Of a stretch of DNA of 64,000 bases, positions 17,461-25,656 are shown in pieces. This DNA is from Martelella mediterranea DSM 17316 (GTDB lineage Bacteria > Pseudomonadota > Alphaproteobacteria > Rhizobiales > Rhizobiaceae). Location of the stretch: assembly GCF_002043005.1 (NCBI RefSeq), contig NZ_CP020330.1, positions 4,606,001 to 4,670,000 on the forward strand. Reading direction: 5' to 3'. The notes under the pieces were generated by a model, which was not told the DNA's origin, did not search any database, and worked only from the letters and a program-made list of their open reading frames with translations. The position numbers were made by a program, and so were the translations under genes. The number at the start of each line of letters is the position of its first letter. Position 1 is the stretch's first letter.

Positions 17461-18447
17461 ATGTTGAAAACTTTGATGACTGGCGTGATCGCAGGCTCGG
17501 TCACCGTGCTGATGTCAGGCGCCGCCTTTGCAGAAACAGTGATTATCGGCCATTTCGGCAACCCGACGCCGATGCAGCTCCTGGCCTCGTCCGACGCCGT
17601 TGAACAGGCGACCGGCTGGGATGTCGAGTGGCGCAAATTTGCCGCCGGCACGGATGTGATCGCTGCCATGGCATCCGGCGACGTGGTTCTGTCCGAGCTT
17701 GGCTCCTCGCCGCTCGCCATTGCCGCCAGCCAGGGCGTGGACCTGCAGATGATCGCGTTTTCGGATGTGATCGGCAAGGCGGAATCCCTGATCGTGGCCA
17801 AGGATTCCGGCATCGAGACGCTGGCCGACCTCAAGGGCAAGCGGATTGCCGTGCCGGTCGGCTCGACCGCGCATTTCTCGCTGATGGGCGCGCTGAAGCA
17901 TGAGGGCATCGCCGAGGGCGACGTCACCATCATGAACATGCCGCCGGATCAGATCGCCGCCGCCTGGGAACAGAACGCCATCGACGCCGCCTGGATCTGG
18001 CAGCCCGTCCAGGCGCAGATTTCCGAAACCGGCACGCTTCTGCTCGGCGCGGACGAAACTGCCGCCTGGGGCTACCCGACCTTCGACGCCTGGGTGGTCA
18101 ACACCGAATTCGGCGAAGAGAACAAGGACCAGATCGTCGCCTTTCTGAAGGAGGTCGACCGGGTCAACAAGGAGTATCTCGCCGATCCCTCGAAATGGAC
18201 CGCCGACAGCGAGCCGGTGAAGACGCTCGCCGAGGCGACCGGCGCCGATCCGTCACAGGTTCCGGGCATTCTCGAAGGCTTCGCCTTCCTGCCGCTGTCG
18301 GAACAGGTTTCCGATACCTGGCTCGGCGGCGCTGCCGAGACCATCAAGGGTACGGCCGAATTCCTGAAGTCCGCGGGCCGCATCGATAACGTCGCCGAAG
18401 ACTACGCGCCCTTCGTCAACGTCGACTACGCCGAAGCCGCGAAATAG
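17461..18447 (+). CDS. Sulfonate/taurine ABC transporter substrate-binding protein (TauA-like)
   Basis: 328 residues with a Sec signal peptide (residues 1-24, ending AAFA). The core follows the TauA/SsuA pattern: VIIGHFGNPTPMQLL, then TGWDVEWRKFAAGTDVIAAMASGDVVLSELGSSPLAIAAS, LKGKRIAVPVGSTAHFSLMGAL and DAAWIWQPVQAQI. It delivers the substrate to the two downstream transporter genes. It lies 90 bases after the racemase gene, with a GGAGAG-type ribosome site. Confidence 0.87.
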   Translation: MLKTLMTGVIAGSVTVLMSGAAFAETVIIGHFGNPTPMQLLASSDAVEQATGWDVEWRKFAAGTDVIAAMASGDVVLSELGSSPLAIAASQGVDLQMIAFSDVIGKAESLIVAKDSGIETLADLKGKRIAVPVGSTAHFSLMGALKHEGIAEGDVTIMNMPPDQIAAAWEQNAIDAAWIWQPVQAQISETGTLLLGADETAAWGYPTFDAWVVNTEFGEENKDQIVAFLKEVDRVNKEYLADPSKWTADSEPVKTLAEATGADPSQVPGILEGFAFLPLSEQVSDTWLGGAAETIKGTAEFLKSAGRIDNVAEDYAPFVNVDYAEAAK

Positions 18448-18510
18448 GCCCGGCAATCTCCACGCAACGCCCCCGGCCCGCAAGGTCCGGGGGCAGATGG
18501 GACCACGATC

Positions 18511-19299
18511 ATGGTGTTGGAAATCAACAGGGCCTCCGTCGTCTATCCCTCCGCCAGCGGAAACGCGCCGGTGGAGGCGCTCCGGGAGATCGACCTTTCG
18601 CTTGGCGAAGGCGATTTCGTCGTGGCGCTCGGCGCTTCGGGTTGCGGAAAATCGACGCTTCTCAATCTCATCGCGGGTTTCCTGTCGCCGACCAGCGGCG
18701 AGATCCTGCTGGACGGCCACAAGGTCGAGGGCCCCGGCGCCGACCGCTCGGTGGTGTTCCAGAAGCACGCGCTGATGCCGTGGCTGACGGTGCGCGAAAA
18801 CGTCGCCTTCGGGCTGAAGCTGCAGGGCCGCCCCAAGGCCGAGCGCGACCAGATCGCCGAAAAATTCATCGCGCTGCTCGGCCTTACGGGCTTCGAGGAT
18901 TCCCCGATCTATGCGCTTTCGGGCGGCATGCAGCAGCGCATCGGCATTGCCCGGGCGCTGACCTGCGACCCGCGCGTGCTGCTGATGGACGAGCCGCTGG
19001 GCGCGCTCGACGCGCTGACGCGCGAAAAGGCCCAGGAACTCATTCTGAAAATCTGGGACAACACCAGAAAGACTGTGTTCTTCATTACCCACAGCGTCGA
19101 GGAAGCGCTCTTCATGGGCACGAAGCTGATCGTGATGTCGCCGCGCCCCGGCCGCATCACCCACCGCTTCGACCTGCCATTTTCACGCCAGTTCATCGAG
19201 GGTGCCAAAGCGCGCGAGGTCAAGGCCTCGCCCGAATTCATCAAACTGCGCGAGGAGGTGCTCTCCATCATCTTCGCCGACGAGGAAGATGCGGCATGA
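18511..19299 (+). CDS. Sulfonate/taurine ABC transporter ATP-binding protein (TauB-like)
   Basis: 262 residues. Walker A is GASGCGKST at residues 41-49, the signature is LSGGMQQRIGIARAL, and Walker B is LLMDEPLGALD. The D-loop and H-loop (FFITHSVEEALF) follow. The SVVFQKHALMPWLTVRENVAFGLKL region is typical of the TauB/SsuB/NrtD branch. Its stop overlaps the permease start (ATGA). Confidence 0.9.
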   Translation: MVLEINRASVVYPSASGNAPVEALREIDLSLGEGDFVVALGASGCGKSTLLNLIAGFLSPTSGEILLDGHKVEGPGADRSVVFQKHALMPWLTVRENVAFGLKLQGRPKAERDQIAEKFIALLGLTGFEDSPIYALSGGMQQRIGIARALTCDPRVLLMDEPLGALDALTREKAQELILKIWDNTRKTVFFITHSVEEALFMGTKLIVMSPRPGRITHRFDLPFSRQFIEGAKAREVKASPEFIKLREEVLSIIFADEEDAA

Positions 19300-20192
19300 G
19301 CGATATCACCAAGACCAAGCCGGCGGAGACAGAAGGTCCCGCGCCGCGCAGGAAAAGCGGCGGCCTCATCGCGCGCCTTGCCAAGGGGCGGGCGACGCGG
19401 CCGGGCGAGACCTACGGCGTGCCGGGCTATGGCGACACGGTGATCCTCAGCTTCGTCACCATCCTCGTCCTGATCGGGATCTGGTGGGCTGTCACCGCGC
19501 TCGGGCTGGTAAAGCCGCTATTCGTACCGTCGCCGGTGGCGATCGTGGCGAAGTTCTTCGACACGATGCAGAACGGTTTCACCGGCACGCCGCTCTACGT
19601 CCATATCCTGATTTCCGCCGCCCGCGTGTTCAGCGCTTTTCTTCTGGCCTGCGTGATTGGCATACCGCTGGGGCTTGCCATGGGCATGAGCCCGCTGGTG
19701 CGTGGCATTTTCGATCCGCCGATCGAATTCTACCGCCCGATCCCGCCGCTTGCCTATCTGCCGCTGATGATCATCTGGTTCGGCATTGGCGAGACCTCCA
19801 AGGTGCTGCTGATCTTCCTGTCGGTGTTCGCGCCGGTGGCGCTCGGCGCCCGTTCCGGGGTCAAATCGGCGGCGATCGAGCAGATCCATGCCGCCTATTC
19901 CTTCGGCGCCAGCCGCTGGAAGGTGATGCGCTACGTGATCCTGCCGTCCGCCCTGCCGGAAATCCTGACCGCCATGCGCATCGGCATCGGCTTCGGCTGG
20001 ACCACGCTGGTGGCCGCCGAAATGGTCGCCGCCACCAAGGGCATCGGCTACATGGTGCTGTCGGCCTCGCAATTCCTGCAGACCCCGACGGTGATCATGG
20101 GCATCATCGTGATCGCGGCCATTGCCTATGCCTTCGACATGCTGATGCGCTTTCTCGAGCGCAGGCTGGTGCCATGGAAGGGCAAGGCTTAA
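19296..20192 (+). CDS. Sulfonate/taurine ABC transporter permease (TauC-like)
   Basis: 298 residues from the ATG at 19296, which overlaps the ATPase stop; a longer frame upstream is inside the ATPase gene. About six membrane helices follow a basic 45-residue N-terminal tail. The permease consensus loop is SFGASRWKVMRYVILPSALPEILTAMRIGIGFGWTTLVAAEM. It forms the membrane channel of the cluster's importer together with the two genes before it. Confidence 0.9.
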   Translation: MSDITKTKPAETEGPAPRRKSGGLIARLAKGRATRPGETYGVPGYGDTVILSFVTILVLIGIWWAVTALGLVKPLFVPSPVAIVAKFFDTMQNGFTGTPLYVHILISAARVFSAFLLACVIGIPLGLAMGMSPLVRGIFDPPIEFYRPIPPLAYLPLMIIWFGIGETSKVLLIFLSVFAPVALGARSGVKSAAIEQIHAAYSFGASRWKVMRYVILPSALPEILTAMRIGIGFGWTTLVAAEMVAATKGIGYMVLSASQFLQTPTVIMGIIVIAAIAYAFDMLMRFLERRLVPWKGKA

Positions 20193-20247
20193 AGCCCCCT
20201 GCCCTGTTTCCGTTTCCTGCAATATCCCGATGTGAAGGGGGTGTTTC

Positions 20248-21555
20248 GTGCCGCGTACATATCTGAAGAAGGCGCTCAAGACCGCTGAAAGCGATGCCGC
20301 CGCCGTGACCGGGATCGTCCAGACCATCCTCGACGAGATCGAGGCGGGCGGCGAGGAAGCGGCAAAAGCCTATGCCGAGAAGTTTGACCGCTATGACGGC
20401 AATATCGTCGTCACCCGCGCGGAGATCGAGGCTGCGGCCGCCAGCCTGCCGCAGAAGCTTAAGGACGATATCCGCTTTGCCCACGACAATATCCGCCGGT
20501 TCGCGGAGGCCCAGAAGGCGACGTTGAGCGAGACCGAAATCGAGATCGCGCCCGGCTTCTTCGCCGGCCAGAAGATCATCCCATGCCAGGCCGCCGGCTG
20601 CTATGTGCCGGGCGGGCGCTACAGCCATGTCGCCTCGGCGATCATGACGGTGACGACGGCCAGGGTCGCAGGCTGCCAGCATATCGCGGTCGCCTCGCCG
20701 CCCCGGCCGGAAACCGGCGTCCATCCCGCCATTCTCTACACCGCCGATCTTTGCGGCGCAGACAGCATCCTCGCCATGGGCGGCGTGCAGGGCGTAGCGT
20801 CGATGGCCTTCGGCCTGTTCGGCCAGCCGAAGGCCGATATTCTGGTCGGCCCCGGAAACCAGTTCGTGGCGGAAGCCAAGCGCATCCTGTTCGGCCGCGT
20901 CGGCATCGACATGTTCGCCGGTCCGACCGACAGTCTGGTGATTGCCGACGCCAGCGCCGATCCCGAAATCGTCGCCGCCGATCTCGTCGGCCAGGCCGAG
21001 CACGGCTATAATTCCCCTGTCTGGCTGGTGACCGACAGCGGCGCGCTTGCCGAGAAGGTGATGGCGCTCGCGCCCGGCCTCATCGACAGCCTGCCCGAGC
21101 CGAACCGGGCAAGCGCGGAAGCGGCCTGGCGCGACTATGCCGAGGTGATTGTCTGCGACACAATCGAGGAGGTTGCCGCGACCGCCGATGACTACGCGCC
21201 GGAACATCTGAGCGTGCAGGCCGAGAACCTCGACTGGTGGCTTGCCCGGCTGAAATGCTACGGCTCGCTGTTCCTCGGCGAGGAGACCACCGTGGCCTAT
21301 GGCGACAAGGCCGCCGGCACCAATCATGTGCTGCCCACCTCCGGCGCCGCGCGCTATACCGGCGGGCTTTCGGTGCACAAGTTCCTGAAGGTGGTGACCT
21401 GGCAGCGTTCAAGCCGGGACGCCTCGAAGCCGGTGGCGCTCGCCACCGCGCGGATTTCGCGGCTTGAGGGCATGGAAGGCCACGCCCGCACCGCCGACAT
21501 CCGACTGGCGAAATATTTCCCCGGCGAGAATTTCGACCTCGCGGCGGTCGAGTGA
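20248..21555 (+). CDS. Histidinol dehydrogenase family protein, HpsN (sulfopropanediol dehydrogenase)-like
   Basis: 435 residues from a GTG after GAAGGGGG. Core HisD features: AGCYVPGGRYSHVASAIMT, AMGGVQGVASMAFGLFG, VGPGNQFVAEAKR, AGPTDSLVIAD, the metal-site QAEHGYNSPVWLVT and GTNHVLPTSGAARYTGGLSVHKFLK. The wording of these blocks is closer to HpsN, which oxidises dihydroxypropanesulfonate to sulfolactate, than to histidine-pathway HisD, and no his genes are nearby. HisD-type enzymes oxidise an alcohol to an acid with two NAD+. In this cluster a sulfonated alcohol or amino alcohol is the likely substrate. Confidence 0.8.
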   Translation: MPRTYLKKALKTAESDAAAVTGIVQTILDEIEAGGEEAAKAYAEKFDRYDGNIVVTRAEIEAAAASLPQKLKDDIRFAHDNIRRFAEAQKATLSETEIEIAPGFFAGQKIIPCQAAGCYVPGGRYSHVASAIMTVTTARVAGCQHIAVASPPRPETGVHPAILYTADLCGADSILAMGGVQGVASMAFGLFGQPKADILVGPGNQFVAEAKRILFGRVGIDMFAGPTDSLVIADASADPEIVAADLVGQAEHGYNSPVWLVTDSGALAEKVMALAPGLIDSLPEPNRASAEAAWRDYAEVIVCDTIEEVAATADDYAPEHLSVQAENLDWWLARLKCYGSLFLGEETTVAYGDKAAGTNHVLPTSGAARYTGGLSVHKFLKVVTWQRSSRDASKPVALATARISRLEGMEGHARTADIRLAKYFPGENFDLAAVE

Positions 21556-22352
21556 AGGTGGCGGGGCCGCTCATCTGCCGGGACGAGGGCGAAGGCCCGG
21601 AGCTGGTGCTGGTCCATGGCTATCTTGGCGGCGCGGGCATGTGGGACGGCCAGTTCGCGGCCTTTGCCGGACGCTTCCGCTGCATCGCGCCAAACCTTGC
21701 CGGCTTCGGCGCGAGCAGCCATCTCGAAGCGCCCGAAAGCATCGATGGCCACGCCCGGCTGGTGTTCGAGACGCTGGATGCTCTCGGCGTCGAACGCTTC
21801 CGCCTGCTTGGCCATTCCATGGGCGGCATGGTGGTCCAGCAGATGGCGGCGATGGCGCCGGAGCGGATCGAAAAGCTCGTTCTCTATGGCACGGGACCGG
21901 TGGGCGTTCTGCCGAACCGCTTCGAGACGATCGAAACCTCCCGCCGGCGCATACGATCCGACGGCCTCGAAGCGACCGCCGCCCGCATCGCCGCGACATG
22001 GTTCATGAAGGGCGCCGACGCGGAAGGTTATGCAATCTGCGTCGCCGAAGGGGCGCGCGCCAGCCTTCAGGCGGCACTCGCCAGCCTCACCGCCTGGGAG
22101 CATTGGGACGGCACCGCGGCGCTTCCACATTTCCCGATGCCGACGCTCGTCGTCTGGGGCGATGGCGACCGCTCCTATGGCTGGAGCCAGCCGGAGACGC
22201 TCTGGAAAAACATCCCCGGCTGCCGCCTCGCCGTCGTGCCCGGCGCGGCGCATAACGTGCACATGGAGAAGCCGGAGATTTTCAATATGATCGTTGCGGA
22301 TTTTCTGTCCGACGACAGTTGCCCGGCATGGACGCCTGGCCCTTTTCGCTAA
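21552..22352 (+). CDS. Alpha/beta hydrolase at the end of the sulfonate cluster
   Basis: 266 residues from a GTG that overlaps the previous stop (GTGA), so it is coupled to the HpsN-like gene. Catalytic triad candidates are Ser in GHSMGGM, Asp in VVWGDGDRSYGW and His in GAAHNVHME; the oxyanion region is LVHGYLGGAGMW. No signal peptide. It may release the sulfonate from an ester, lactone or amide, but the substrate is unknown. The last four bases overlap the convergent TolC-like gene. Confidence 0.85.
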   Translation: MKVAGPLICRDEGEGPELVLVHGYLGGAGMWDGQFAAFAGRFRCIAPNLAGFGASSHLEAPESIDGHARLVFETLDALGVERFRLLGHSMGGMVVQQMAAMAPERIEKLVLYGTGPVGVLPNRFETIETSRRRIRSDGLEATAARIAATWFMKGADAEGYAICVAEGARASLQAALASLTAWEHWDGTAALPHFPMPTLVVWGDGDRSYGWSQPETLWKNIPGCRLAVVPGAAHNVHMEKPEIFNMIVADFLSDDSCPAWTPGPFR

Positions 22353-23860
22353 CCCGCCTCGGGAAAAAGTGTCTTACTTCCGATCGCATTTGTTACCGGA
22401 AGCGGCTGGGGTTGCGAGGGTTCTTCCGCTTTTTCCGACGGAGCCGCCTCCTCCTCACCGACATCGACGCCGAAACTGTCGATGGGATAGCCGTACAGCG
22501 TCACATTGGAGAGGCCGAGAGCGGAGCGGAGCGTGCCGCCGGTGAGATGGCATTGCAACAGCGCGATGTCGAGGTCGCGCTCGCTGTCGCTGCGCTCGAT
22601 CAGGGCGTTGTAGTAATCCTCCTCCGCATCCAGCAGGTCATTGAGGTTGCGGGTGCCGAGATCGAAATACTGGCTGCGATAAAGCGCCCGGGTCTGATCG
22701 AGCAATTTCGTCTGGGTGTTCGCGGATGCAATCAACTGACGGGCGTTGGTCATGGCGGTTCCGGCGTCAAGCGCATCGAGCGAGGCGGTCTGGCGCACCT
22801 TGTCGAGGCGCGCCTTCGCGGCGGCAAGAGCGTCCTCGGCCGCCCTTCTCGCCGCTTCGATCGCGCCCCCCTGCCACAGCGTCGGCAGCACGTTGAAATT
22901 GATGCCCACCCTGAACCCCTCGTCATAAAGCGGCTGGCGGCCATAGGCCTCGGCCGAGACGCCGGGCAGGCGCGCCTTTTGGGCGTCTTCATATTCAAGC
23001 TGGGCCTGGGCGATTTCCAGATGCGCCAGCGCCACGTCCGGAAGCGTATCGGGCACCGTCGGCGCCGGCGTGCAGGCTCCTGGGACCTTCTCCAAGTCCA
23101 CATTGAGATCGATGGCGAAGGGCCCCGAATATTCACGAAGCTGATTGGCGGCCCGGTCGCGCTCGGATTGCATTTCGAGCAGATCGTGACGCGCTTTCTC
23201 GAGGCTGTTTTGCGCCGCCAGCACATCCGGCTGGGTGGTAGCGCCCGCCGATGCGCGCTGGCCGATCAGATTGCTCAACTCGCCGAGCCGCTTGACCCGT
23301 TCCTGGTCTATTTTGACATTGTTGCGGTAGCGGCTGAATTCGGCGTAGGCGGTCAGCACGTCCATCAGCACCTGATCGGCATTGGCCTGAAACTCCAGCA
23401 CGGCTTCCTGTGCGGAAAGGTCGGCGCGCGCCACCTCGCGGTCTGTTCTGCCGAAATCGAACAGCAACTGGTTGGCTGAAAGCACGAAGGACGGATCGTC
23501 GGCATCGCCGACGCCACCGGTCACGCCGCCGCTGACCGTCGGCAGGTAGCCACCCTTGGCGACATCGATATTGCCGGTTGCCTCGCGAATCGTAGCGGCG
23601 CTCTCGATCATCGCCGGGCTCTGGTAAAGCGCCACCTGCACCAGACCGTCAATGCTCTGGCCGGCCGCCGTCAGGTCCGCAGGCTTGTCGATTTCCGGCC
23701 GATCCTGCTGGATCGATCCGGTCCTGTCTTCGAATGATACGGAGGGTCGTCCAGCTCCACTTGTCGAGCAACCGGCAACGCCACCGGCCACGCCGACGCA
23801 AAGTGCGAGCAACAGACGCCGTGCGGCAGGAGCCGCACAGTGCATAATATATTGTGTCAC
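22349..23860 (-). CDS. TolC-family outer membrane channel of the type I secretion locus
   Basis: 503 residues. A lipoprotein-like signal sequence (LLLALCVGVAGGVAGC) is followed by two TolC-type halves rich in long coiled coils: QSIDGLVQVALYQSPAMIESAATIREATGNIDVAKGGYLPTVS, the segments around NQLLFDFGRTDREV and GASAGATTQPDVLAAQNSLEKARHDLLEMQSERDRAANQ, and a second half with EAARRAAEDALAAAKARLDKVRQ and RSQYFDLGTRNLNDLLDAEEDYYNALIERSDSERDLDIALLQ. It should form the outer membrane exit for the adhesin exported by the neighbouring HlyD and ABC proteins. It is the last gene of the leftward locus. Confidence 0.88.
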   Translation of the reverse strand: MTQYIMHCAAPAARRLLLALCVGVAGGVAGCSTSGAGRPSVSFEDRTGSIQQDRPEIDKPADLTAAGQSIDGLVQVALYQSPAMIESAATIREATGNIDVAKGGYLPTVSGGVTGGVGDADDPSFVLSANQLLFDFGRTDREVARADLSAQEAVLEFQANADQVLMDVLTAYAEFSRYRNNVKIDQERVKRLGELSNLIGQRASAGATTQPDVLAAQNSLEKARHDLLEMQSERDRAANQLREYSGPFAIDLNVDLEKVPGACTPAPTVPDTLPDVALAHLEIAQAQLEYEDAQKARLPGVSAEAYGRQPLYDEGFRVGINFNVLPTLWQGGAIEAARRAAEDALAAAKARLDKVRQTASLDALDAGTAMTNARQLIASANTQTKLLDQTRALYRSQYFDLGTRNLNDLLDAEEDYYNALIERSDSERDLDIALLQCHLTGGTLRSALGLSNVTLYGYPIDSFGVDVGEEEAAPSEKAEEPSQPQPLPVTNAIGSKTLFPEAG

Positions 23861-24013
23861 CGCGTTTCCATGCTATGCGGTCTTGAGAAAGCGCCCAAAA
23901 CCGGCCTCCCAGGACTGCTTTGTTCCCGAGCGGACAACGCACGCACAGATTGCTGCGGGAGAAGAACGAATCAGTTATGAATCAACATAACCGATTGATT
24001 CGTTATCCACAAC

Positions 24014-24418
24014 TTAGTTGCGACCGATCACGAGGTCTCGGCATTGCGGGCGACGCCATACGGTTTCTTCAACCGCGTTGCCATTGCCGAACAGGACCTT
24101 GTACTGGCAGACGATCTCGCCGTCCTCCGCCGTGACGAATTTGAGATTGTAATCCCACGCCTTGCCATTCTTGGCCATGCTTACGGGCTGGCCGAGCAGA
24201 GAGGCAACGTCGTTCCGCGAAGCGCCGAGCTGGATCTCGCGGACACGATCGACGGTGACGGGCTTGCCGGGGCGGACAAAATAGGCGTCGAGTTCGGTCA
24301 GCGCCGGCGACACGCTGTCAAACCGCATGTTCGGGTTATGGACATTCAGCATGCCCGCGCTGGCGGCACCGGCGGACAGAACGCCCGTGAGGACGGCGAT
24401 GGATATGGTCTTCAGCAT
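24014..24418 (-). CDS. Small exported protein with BamE/SmpA-like domain
   Basis: 134 residues from the ATG at 24418 (GGAGAG upstream). A signal peptide (residues 1-21) is followed by TVDRVREIQLGASRNDVASLLGQPVSMAKNGKAWDYNLKF and a C-terminal CQYKVLFGNGNAVEETVWRRPQC. The LGxSRxxVxxLLGxP pattern is that of BamE/SmpA/OmlA-type beta-alpha domains in the periplasm, often attached to the outer membrane; here there is no lipobox. It lies between the HlyD gene and the TolC gene, so it may help assemble or anchor the secreted surface protein. Confidence 0.7.
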   Translation of the reverse strand: MLKTISIAVLTGVLSAGAASAGMLNVHNPNMRFDSVSPALTELDAYFVRPGKPVTVDRVREIQLGASRNDVASLLGQPVSMAKNGKAWDYNLKFVTAEDGEIVCQYKVLFGNGNAVEETVWRRPQCRDLVIGRN

Positions 24419-24474
24419 TTCTCTCTCCTTCAGTTTCATTGACATCATTTCGCCCTGTCGGGCCTTTCATGCGA

Positions 24475-25656
24475 TCAGCGCTCCCTGAGAGCCTCCCGGC
24501 CCCGATTGAGCGGCTTGATGAGATAGTCCCAGACGGTCTTTTCGCCCGTCTTGATATCGACGGTCGCGATCATGCCGGGGGAAATGGGAAACCGCTTGCC
24601 GGCCGCATTCACCAGCGCATCGGAGGCGGTGCGGATATAGACCCGGTAATAGAGGTTTTCCGGATTGATCTCGTCGCGGATCGTGTCCGGCGAGATGTTC
24701 TCGACCGTGCCGTCAAGTCCGCCGTAGACCGAGTAATCATAGGCGGTGATTTTCACCAGCGCGTCCTGGCCGGGGTGAATGAAGGCGATATCGCGCGGGG
24801 AAACCCGGGCCTCGATCAGGAGCTGATCGTTGAGCGGCACGATCGTCATGACCGCGCCGTTCGGCGAAATCACGCCGCCGATCGTCGTCACCGCCACGTC
24901 CTTGATCACGCCATGGACCGGGGAGCGGATCGTGGTGTGGGAAATCGTGTCCTCCAGCCCGTTGAGCGTGGACAGCAACGACTGCACCTCGGCCTGCGCC
25001 TCGGCCAGCTTCTCGCCGGTCTCGATGACGTATTTGGAGCGCATGTCGTCCATTCTGAGCTTGATGTCGCCCCGGTCGCGCTTGAGCTTGATCAGTTCGA
25101 CCTTGCTCGCCGCCCCGGTCGCGAGCAGCGGCGTTGTCAGGCGAAGCTGCTCCTCGAGCAGCGCCATGTCGGCTTCCATATCGGCGATGGATTCATGGTA
25201 GCTTTCCGTCCGGGCCGTAAACAGCGCCTGCTCCGAGGCTCTGAGCTCGGGATAGTCGTCGAGCGCCGCCGGAAAGGTCACGGCCTCCGCGCCCGTGACT
25301 TCCGCCTGCAGCCGGGCCGCCTGGGCCAGCGAAGCGCGGTAGCGCGCCGCCGTCTCGTCATATTCGGACTTGGCGCGGGTCGGATCGAGCCGCGCCAGCA
25401 CCTGACCCTTGTCGACGATCTCGCCGGCGCTGACATCGAGTTCGGCCAGAATGCCGCCGTCGAAGGACTGGATCACCTGTTCATGCGAGAGCGGCACCAC
25501 CGTACCGGGTCCCGACGACACCTCCTCCACGGAGAAGAAGTATGCCCAGACGAAGAAGGCGGCGAGGATCAGGAATAGCACCAGCACGACCCTGTTCGCG
25601 CCGCTGGCGGAAATATCGTCGCCCTCGATAAGGCTGTCATAGGAAGCGGCGCTCAT
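24475..25656 (-). CDS. HlyD-family type I secretion periplasmic adaptor
   Basis: 393 residues. One N-terminal membrane helix (about 24-45, VVLVLFLILAAFFVWAYFF) is followed by a biotinyl-lipoyl half (VVPLSHEQVIQSFDGGILAELDVSAGEIVDKGQVLARLDPT), a long coiled-coil hairpin and the second lipoyl half (IRSPVHGVIKDVAVTTIGGVI). The C-terminal beta domain ends in SPGMIATVDIKTGEKTVWDYLIKPL, the HlyD family signature. It links the inner membrane ABC protein to TolC. Its ATG overlaps the ABC gene stop. Confidence 0.92.
   Translation of the reverse strand: MSAASYDSLIEGDDISASGANRVVLVLFLILAAFFVWAYFFSVEEVSSGPGTVVPLSHEQVIQSFDGGILAELDVSAGEIVDKGQVLARLDPTRAKSEYDETAARYRASLAQAARLQAEVTGAEAVTFPAALDDYPELRASEQALFTARTESYHESIADMEADMALLEEQLRLTTPLLATGAASKVELIKLKRDRGDIKLRMDDMRSKYVIETGEKLAEAQAEVQSLLSTLNGLEDTISHTTIRSPVHGVIKDVAVTTIGGVISPNGAVMTIVPLNDQLLIEARVSPRDIAFIHPGQDALVKITAYDYSVYGGLDGTVENISPDTIRDEINPENLYYRVYIRTASDALVNAAGKRFPISPGMIATVDIKTGEKTVWDYLIKPLNRGREALRER

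Noticed and set aside
20248..21555. Assignment as the histidine biosynthesis hisD gene
   Set aside because: No other his gene nearby, cluster membership and HpsN-like wording of its conserved blocks favour a sulfonate alcohol dehydrogenase; kept as family-level only.
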